From: Bin52 sp965213935
Lineage (GTDB): Bacteria > Pseudomonadota > Alphaproteobacteria > Thalassobaculales > Thalassobaculaceae
Length of the DNA stretch: 64,000 nt
NCBI GenBank assembly: GCA_965213935.1
Contig: CBDCAO010000012.1
Coordinates: 1,302,001-1,366,000 of the forward strand
Direction of reading: 5' to 3'
Under the pieces are notes generated by a model. That model did not search any database. It was not told the origin of the DNA and saw only the letters and a list, made by a program, of their open reading frames with translations. Positions 58,850 to 64,000 of this stretch are shown piece after piece. The first letter of the stretch is position 1. Every line of letters begins with the position of its first letter. The position numbers and the translations under genes are program-made.

Positions 58850-60278
58850 GCGCGAAGAGGTGAAGAACCCGTTCCCGGCCTTGCCCGAGCGGGATACGCA
58901 TCACCCCGATCGGGCGGACCTCGTCGAAGTCATCGAGGATAGCGCCGTGCCCGTCCCAGCGGGCTGCCAGGAGCACCCTGTCGCCGGGACTGGGCAAGTA
59001 CCGGTTTGCGTGTTCGTAGTGATGGTCCGCAGTGCCGTCATAGTCCCACATGCGCGGATCGAGACCGTCGTGGCGTCCGTAGTAGAGCAGGGACGCCATG
59101 GTCTTGCGGTCATCGGTCAGCAGAATTCGCCCGGGATGCACGCTCATCGCCCCGGACACGTGCCGGGCAGTCTCGTCCCAGGCCCGCATGCGCCTGAAGG
59201 GATCACCGAAAGTGTTCGGCGGTTCGAGCAGCAGGACAGCGAGCACGCCGGCAGCGGCAAGGTGCAGCCCGAGCGACCAGGCGAGTACTGGTCGACGCGC
59301 GGCCTCGACGGCCCAGCCCGTCACCGCAACGCTACCGGCAACGAAGGCCGGGGCCGCCCAGTTCGCATTGGCCCGTGACAACAACGCCTGGACGCATACC
59401 ACGGCCAGAACCGGTGCCGAGAAACACAACAGGAAGCCTTCCGCGCGTCCGGTTCGCCCGCGAAGCATCATCAACGTGCGCCACGCCAGCACCGCAAACA
59501 GGATCGGGCCGAACACGCCAGCCTGACCCGCGAGGAAATCAAGCAGGTTCGCCAGGTTGAACGCCGGTTCCGAGAGCGACGCATTGTCTCCGACATGACC
59601 GACGGTCGCCCAGCCGTTGTCCATGTTCCACGCGACGTTGGGGGCGACGACGGCACCCGCGACCAGCAATGCCGCCAGAAACCTGCCGCTCGCGAGGAAC
59701 CAGCGGTGTTCCCGGTACACCAGGCAGGCCAGTACCAGGCATGGCAGCAGATACGCCATCGCGTACTTGGCAAGTAGCCCGAGACCCAGCGCCAGGCCGA
59801 GTCCACAGGCCCAGGCGAACCCTTCCCGATCCAGCAGGCGCAGCAGGCAGTACAGGGCTGCGGCCCAACACAGAAGCAGCGGCACGTCGGTCGACATGAT
59901 GACGCTCGACCACGAAATCCCCGGCAGGGTCAGGAACAGCAGTCCGGTCCATACGGCCGCGGTTGCTCCGAACAGCCGTGCGGCGATCAGGGCCACAAAC
60001 AGGCTGGTGCAACCGTGCATGACCGGGGAAGCAAGGCGCACGCACCATTCCGCATCTCCGCACAGGGTTCCGGTTGCGGAGATGATCCAGGCAATCATCG
60101 GTGGCTTGGTGAAGTAGCCCCAGGCCGGCTCGAGGCTCCACGACCAGTACTGCGCCTCGTCGGGATGCAGTCCGATACCGGTTTCGGCGAGGAGCAGGAT
60201 CCGGGTGGAGACGACCGCGGCAACCAGCCACGCCAGTAGGACCCAGGCAGCCCGGTCCCCGAATTCGCGCCCGATCAC
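58827..60278 (-). CDS. GT39-family membrane glycosyltransferase (ArnT/PMT-like)
   Basis: 483 residues with about 11 transmembrane helices. N-terminal acidic motif LHPDEAQYWSW (catalytic Asp-Glu) is typical of polyprenyl-phosphate-sugar-dependent transferases, followed by GYFTKPPMIAWI. It probably moves a sugar from a lipid carrier to lipid A, another lipid or a protein in the periplasm. GTG start overlaps the stop of the upstream dehydrogenase (60275–60278). Its C-terminal end overlaps the PAP2 relic. Confidence 0.9.
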   Translation of the reverse strand: MIGREFGDRAAWVLLAWLVAAVVSTRILLLAETGIGLHPDEAQYWSWSLEPAWGYFTKPPMIAWIISATGTLCGDAEWCVRLASPVMHGCTSLFVALIAARLFGATAAVWTGLLFLTLPGISWSSVIMSTDVPLLLCWAAALYCLLRLLDREGFAWACGLGLALGLGLLAKYAMAYLLPCLVLACLVYREHRWFLASGRFLAALLVAGAVVAPNVAWNMDNGWATVGHVGDNASLSEPAFNLANLLDFLAGQAGVFGPILFAVLAWRTLMMLRGRTGRAEGFLLCFSAPVLAVVCVQALLSRANANWAAPAFVAGSVAVTGWAVEAARRPVLAWSLGLHLAAAGVLAVLLLEPPNTFGDPFRRMRAWDETARHVSGAMSVHPGRILLTDDRKTMASLLYYGRHDGLDPRMWDYDGTADHHYEHANRYLPSPGDRVLLAARWDGHGAILDDFDEVRPIGVMRIPLGQGRERVLHLFALDVAPAS

Positions 60279-61162
60279 TTGGTGCCTGATCGCACGGCCT
60301 TGATAATCGTCGGCCAGTACTCATCCCCGTAACCCATGTCGATCGCCTGCTGCAGCAGGCGACCGGCGAGCTCCGCACCCGGCGCCCGTACATCCCCGTC
60401 ACCGGCAAGCATGAGGGCGTAGGACAGGTCCTTGAGCGCATAGCGGGCCGGAAACTGCCTGAGGGGAAACCTGTCCGGCACCATTGCCTTGGCCGCATGG
60501 TTCTGCCCCACGAAAGACGCGCCGGAACTGCGGTTGATCACGTCGAGCAGAACCCCCGGCTCCATGCCCGAGCGTTCCCCGATCGTCAGGGCCTCGGCGA
60601 TTGCAACACCGTTCTGGAAGACCACCATGTTGTTGAGAATCTTGCCGATCTGGCCGGCCCCGACGCCTCCGCAGTGGGTGATGTCGGAGCCCATGCAGTC
60701 GAGAATGCCCCGAATCTGCTCGAGGTCGCCGGCATCGCCGCCAACCATGATCGACAGGGTGCCGTCCACCGCCGCCTGTTGTGTGCGTGCAACCGGCGCG
60801 TCGAGGAACCGGACATGCCGTTCGCCGAGTCGGGCCGCGACCGCGCGGGTAAGACCCACAGGCGTGGTCGACATGTCGATCACGGTCCATCCCGGACGCG
60901 CGGCCGGGAACAGGGTGTCTCGGGCGACCTGTTCGACCTCGGGACCCCCGGGGAGAGACAGGATCACGACATCGCTGCGACTGGCGAGGTCAGCTGCGTC
61001 CGCAGCGGTCACGACACCGTCTGCGGCCAGTCGTTCAAGGGGTTCAACGTCGAGGTCGAAGGCCCGCACCGCGTATCGTCCGGACCGGGCCACGTTCCGG
61101 CACATGTGTTCGCCCATCGCTCCGGTCCCGATGAACCCGACAGCACAGTCACCCATCCTCAT
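60275..61162 (-). CDS. 3-hydroxyisobutyrate dehydrogenase-family NAD(P) oxidoreductase
   Basis: 295 residues. Rossmann motif VGFIGTGAMGEHMCRN, family signature FLDAPVARTQQAAVDGTLSI (DAPVSGG-like), catalytic lysine in GAGQIGKILNNMVVF. Members reduce or oxidise 3-hydroxyisobutyrate, tartronate semialdehyde or similar. The exact substrate is unclear. Coupled to the downstream GT39 gene by a four-base overlap. Confidence 0.88.
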   Translation of the reverse strand: MRMGDCAVGFIGTGAMGEHMCRNVARSGRYAVRAFDLDVEPLERLAADGVVTAADAADLASRSDVVILSLPGGPEVEQVARDTLFPAARPGWTVIDMSTTPVGLTRAVAARLGERHVRFLDAPVARTQQAAVDGTLSIMVGGDAGDLEQIRGILDCMGSDITHCGGVGAGQIGKILNNMVVFQNGVAIAEALTIGERSGMEPGVLLDVINRSSGASFVGQNHAAKAMVPDRFPLRQFPARYALKDLSYALMLAGDGDVRAPGAELAGRLLQQAIDMGYGDEYWPTIIKAVRSGTK

Positions 61163-61261
61163 GTCCCCGCGTTGTCCGTCCGCTTGTCCTGACAGTGCCG
61201 CACTGGCTACCTTGAGGCAATCGGCCGCAGTCAGCCATCATCTTGAGTAAGGGAATGTGTC

Positions 61262-62077
61262 ATGCCCAGGTCCGAAGAGCGTGAACTGTTCGAGGTCTAT
61301 GCCGTCAAGTACGCGCACAACGCGGAACGCACCCGCAATGGAAACATGCTCTACACGGACCCGCATGATGCGCCGATGCCGCTCGACTACTTCGTCTGGG
61401 TGATCCGCAACGAGCGCCACACCTACGTGGTCGATACCGGCTTCGGACATGTGGCCTCCGCCAAGCGGGGCACGCCGTTGCTGCGAACTCCCGCCGAAGG
61501 CCTTGCACTGATGGGGATTGACGCGGCAACCGTGCAGAACGTGATCATCAGTCATCTGCACTACGACCATGCGGGCGGTGTTGCGGAGTTTCCCGCTGCA
61601 ACCTTCATCCTCCAGGACACCGAAATGTCCTACGCGACCGGTCGCTGCATGTGCTTTCCGGCGGTCCAGCGTCCCTTCGAGGTCGACGACATCTGCGAGA
61701 TGGTCCGCAAGGTCTACACCAACAGGGTGCGTTTCGTGGACGGCGACCAGGAACTGGTTCCGGGCCTGTCGGTACACAGGATCGGCGGTCACTCCGCCGG
61801 CCTGATGTGCGTGCGTGTGTGGACGCAGCGCGGCTGGATGGTGGTTGCCTCCGACTGTGCCCACTTTTACGAGAACTTCCGGGACCGTAACCCGTTCGTG
61901 ATCGTCTACAACCTCGGCGACATGATGAACGGCTACACGACCATGGAACTGCTTGCCGACTCTCCGGATCATATCATACCCGGGCATGATCCGCTGGTGA
62001 TGAGCCTGTACCCGCCGGCATCGCCGGATCTTGAGGGAATTGTCGCCCGACTTGATGTCGACCCGCGGCCTGGCTGA
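61262..62077 (+). CDS. Metallo-beta-lactamase-fold hydrolase, N-acyl-homoserine-lactonase-like
   Basis: 271 residues. Metal-binding HxHxDH in VIISHLHYDHAGGVAEF, later His residues in RIGGHSAGLMCVRV, SDCAHFYENF and IIPGHDPLV. The spacing matches the AttM/AiiA-related lactonase family, which opens homoserine or other lactones. No LuxI/LuxR gene is visible, so quorum quenching is not assured. Convergent with hemH, stops 3 bases apart. Confidence 0.87.
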   Translation: MPRSEERELFEVYAVKYAHNAERTRNGNMLYTDPHDAPMPLDYFVWVIRNERHTYVVDTGFGHVASAKRGTPLLRTPAEGLALMGIDAATVQNVIISHLHYDHAGGVAEFPAATFILQDTEMSYATGRCMCFPAVQRPFEVDDICEMVRKVYTNRVRFVDGDQELVPGLSVHRIGGHSAGLMCVRVWTQRGWMVVASDCAHFYENFRDRNPFVIVYNLGDMMNGYTTMELLADSPDHIIPGHDPLVMSLYPPASPDLEGIVARLDVDPRPG

Positions 62078-62080
62078 CGA

Positions 62081-63124
62081 TCATTCGGGCCAGCCCGACA
62101 GCTCGCGCGCGATCAGGGTCTCCAGCATGTCGATGCCGCGGGGTTCGGCATTGAGGCACGGAACATAGCTGAACTCCAGGCCGCCGGCTTCGAGAAACGC
62201 CTGCCTGAACTCGATCGCCACCTCCGAGAGGGTCTCGACGCAATCGGCGGCAAATCCCGGGCTGATGACCACGACCCGGCGGCATCCCTCCGCGGGCAGG
62301 GCGTCCAGGACTTCGTTCATGTAGGGGCGCAACCACTCCTGCCGCCCGAACCGGGACTGGAAGGCAAACGAGTACCGGCGGGCCGGCCAGCCCAGCCGCT
62401 CCGCCAGCAGCCGGGTGGTCTTGGCGCAGTGGCAATGGTACGGGTCGCCGGCATCGAAATACCGCCTGGGCAGACCGTGAAAGGAGACCAGGTACCGGTC
62501 GGGTTCCCAGTCGAGCGCATCGACATGCTCCTGCAGGCTGGCGGCCAGCGCATCGATGTAGGCGGGATCATCGTGATATGGTCCCGCCGTCCGGACCGCC
62601 GGCTGCCAGCGCATGCGCTGGAGAACCCGGAACACCGCGTCGTAGGCACTGGCCGTGGTGGTGGCGCTGTATTGCGGATAGAGCGCGAAAATCAGGATGC
62701 GCCGGCATCCCTTCGCGGTGAGTTCCGCGATCCCGTCCTCGATCGATGGTGAACCGTAGCGCACGGCCCATGCGACCTCGATCCGGCGTCCCGACTGGCC
62801 CATGCGTTCGGCGAGCCGCACCGCCTGCTCGCGGCTGTGCACCCTGAGCGGGGACTCACCGGTCTCCGCGTCCCAGATCCCGCGATAGGTTTCGACCAGT
62901 CTCGCCGGACGCAGGTTCAGGATGACGAGCCGCAACACCGGCTGCCACAAGAGCGGGTTCAGCTCGATGACACGTCTGTCGGAGAGGAACTCGGCAAGAA
63001 ACCGGCGGATCGAGCGCACGTCGAGCGCCGCCGGGGTCCCGAGGTTGATCAGGAGGACCCCGGTTCGCCCTGCCGGGACTTCCGGATGCCCTGGCACGTT
63101 ACCGGCCATGGAGGACAGCTTCAC
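62081..63124 (-). CDS. hemH: Ferrochelatase
   Basis: 347 residues. Inserts Fe2+ into protoporphyrin IX, last step of heme synthesis. Motifs GVLLINLGTPAALDVRSI, FALYPQYSATTT, the catalytic-His region YLVSFHGLPRRYFDAGDPY and the Glu region VVISPGFAADCVETLSE. It starts 8 bases after infC, so it likely belongs to the thrS–infC transcript. A later ATG (63109) is also plausible. Confidence 0.95.
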   Translation of the reverse strand: MKLSSMAGNVPGHPEVPAGRTGVLLINLGTPAALDVRSIRRFLAEFLSDRRVIELNPLLWQPVLRLVILNLRPARLVETYRGIWDAETGESPLRVHSREQAVRLAERMGQSGRRIEVAWAVRYGSPSIEDGIAELTAKGCRRILIFALYPQYSATTTASAYDAVFRVLQRMRWQPAVRTAGPYHDDPAYIDALAASLQEHVDALDWEPDRYLVSFHGLPRRYFDAGDPYHCHCAKTTRLLAERLGWPARRYSFAFQSRFGRQEWLRPYMNEVLDALPAEGCRRVVVISPGFAADCVETLSEVAIEFRQAFLEAGGLEFSYVPCLNAEPRGIDMLETLIARELSGWPE

Positions 63125-63132
63125 CCGACGGA

Positions 63133-63672
63133 CTACTTCGGAGCAATCACCATCACCATCTGCCTGCCTTCCAGCCTGGGAAAGGCCTCGACCTTGGCAA
63201 TCTCCTCCGTATCACCCCGAACCCGGTTCAGAACGTTGACGCCAAGTTCCTGGTGCGCCATCTCCCGGCCGCGAAACCGCAGCGTGACCTTGACCTTGTC
63301 GCCACCGTTCAGGAACTTGGTGACATTCTTCATCTTGACCTGATAATCGTGTTCATCAATATTCGGCCGAAGCTTGATTTCCTTAACATCAATCAATTTT
63401 TGCTTTTTCTTGGCCTCATTCTTCTTTTTCTGGGATTCGTACTTGAACTTTCCGAAATCCATGATCTTGCATACCGGCGGGCTCGCATTGGGCGAGACCT
63501 CGACCAGGTCAAGTCCGTATGATTCCGCCACGTCAATTGCATTTGACGTCAACATTACACCAAGTTGCTCCCCATCCGGGGCAATGCATCGAACCGTTTC
63601 GTGGAAAATATCGCGGTTCACCCGCGGCCCGTCCTTAGCGGGTTGCTGGTGAAAGTACGGTGGTCTGGCGAT
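63133..63672 (-). CDS. infC: Translation initiation factor IF-3
   Basis: 179 residues if it begins at the AUC at 63672. The N-domain reads ARPPYFHQQPAKDGPRVNRD, then IFHETVRCIAPDGEQLGV, followed by the linker KFKYESQKKKNEAKKKQ and C-domain RFRGREMAHQELG. The first canonical start (GTG, 63621) would remove the conserved leader. Directly before the AUC is a strong AAGGAGG six bases upstream. IF-3 genes often use such rare starts so that IF-3 represses its own translation. Confidence 0.92.
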   Translation of the reverse strand: MARPPYFHQQPAKDGPRVNRDIFHETVRCIAPDGEQLGVMLTSNAIDVAESYGLDLVEVSPNASPPVCKIMDFGKFKYESQKKKNEAKKKQKLIDVKEIKLRPNIDEHDYQVKMKNVTKFLNGGDKVKVTLRFRGREMAHQELGVNVLNRVRGDTEEIAKVEAFPRLEGRQMVMVIAPK

Positions 63673-63690
63673 CTACTTCCTCCTTAGTGT
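63664..63690 (-). promoter_or_regulatory. infC ribosome-binding site with non-canonical AUC start
   Basis: On the minus strand an AAGGAGG core is followed by AAGTAG and then ATC (63670–63672). The site fixes the start despite the lack of ATG, GTG or TTG. Confidence 0.8.
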
Positions 63691-63724
63691 TGTGCACACC
63701 GGCACATGCCCAGGACCATGCGGG

Positions 63725-64000
63725 TCACTCGGGCGCGGCCGCTTCGGTGCAGAGTGCATGAATGGCTTCGCAGAGCGCAAGTGTTTCCTGTGCCTTGCCG
63801 CCCAGGCGGCGAACGGCCACCGTTTCCTGTTCAGCCTCGCGCGCGCCGACCACCAGCATGACCGGGATCTTCGCCGCGCTGTGTTCGCGGACCTTGTAGC
63901 CGATCTTCTCGTTGCGCGTGTCGGTCCCTACCCTGAGCCCCGCGTCGCGGCAGCACGCGGCAACGTCGGCGGCGTAGTCCGTCGCGGCGTCGGTGACTGT
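63725..64000 (-). CDS. thrS: Threonyl-tRNA synthetase, C-terminal part (partial)
   Basis: 91 residues of the anticodon-binding domain are visible: GLRVGTDTRNEKIGYKVREH, AAKIPVMLVVGAREAEQETV and RRLGGKAQETLALCEAI. The gene continues beyond the window edge. It is followed 52 bases downstream by infC, the classical order. Confidence 0.95.
   Translation of the reverse strand, partial: TVTDAATDYAADVAACCRDAGLRVGTDTRNEKIGYKVREHSAAKIPVMLVVGAREAEQETVAVRRLGGKAQETLALCEAIHALCTEAAAPE

Noticed and set aside
61262..62077. Quorum-sensing locus
   Set aside because: The lactonase-like fold alone is not evidence of quorum quenching. No LuxI- or LuxR-type gene is present.

Overview
The window is high-GC DNA from an alphaproteobacterium, most likely Rhodospirillales-like. 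Support comes from the block encoding MtaB, FtsY, DapF, LptE, LeuS and a DUF3576 lipoprotein, and from an rRNA operon of the type 16S–tRNA–tRNA–23S–5S–tRNA-fMet. The taxonomic call is an inference from gene order and families, not from a database match.

Layout. Positions 1–12076 are mostly housekeeping. They hold the tail of a sugar-acid dehydrogenase, exonuclease III, a minus-strand run dapF–mtaB–ftsY–gentisate dioxygenase with ATGA overlaps at its last two junctions, a run DUF3576–leuS–lptE, a major porin, a sulfotransferase and YggS. Positions 12077–15850 hold two decayed TnpB genes on either side of an AGCS amino-acid symporter. Positions 15852–30312 are an accessory catabolic island: an L,D-transpeptidase, a fused hydantoinase/oxoprolinase, a TauD-type dioxygenase, a GntR regulator, a Rieske oxygenase, an MFS transporter, a PuuE-like deacetylase, a flavin monooxygenase with DUF2783, an OYE/dienoyl-reductase-type N-demethylase candidate and a homocysteine S-methyltransferase.

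Positions 30745–46180 are a graveyard of mobile DNA. The centrepiece is a three-level nest. A transposase gene with an N-terminal DruA/DUF4338 domain and a C-terminal ISAs1 DDE domain is split by a group II intron (about 32685–36640). The intron is itself split by an intact IS1634-family element (about 34193–36095). Removing the intron at its GTGCG…AC ends restores the transposase frame exactly. The pile-up lies beside a truncated MMPL/RND transporter, whose usual partners (a LolA-like lipoprotein-sorting protein and an outer-membrane barrel) survive at 37483–40444. Further on come relics of IS110, IS4 and a Strawberry-notch helicase, a triplet of DnaA boxes, a BrnT toxin with an HTH antitoxin behind a palindromic operator, and a DUF433/DUF5615 pair.

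Positions 46394–51940 carry one complete minus-strand rRNA operon, from a consensus promoter to a terminator. Its spacer tRNAs are in the order Ala then Ile. Positions 52395–56487 are rpmI–rplT–pheS–pheT. The rest holds a metallophosphatase, a phytanoyl-CoA dioxygenase, a decayed PAP2 phosphatase, a GT39 glycosyltransferase with a 3-hydroxyisobutyrate dehydrogenase-like protein, a lactonase-like metallohydrolase, and the minus-strand run thrS–infC–hemH. infC appears to start with AUC.
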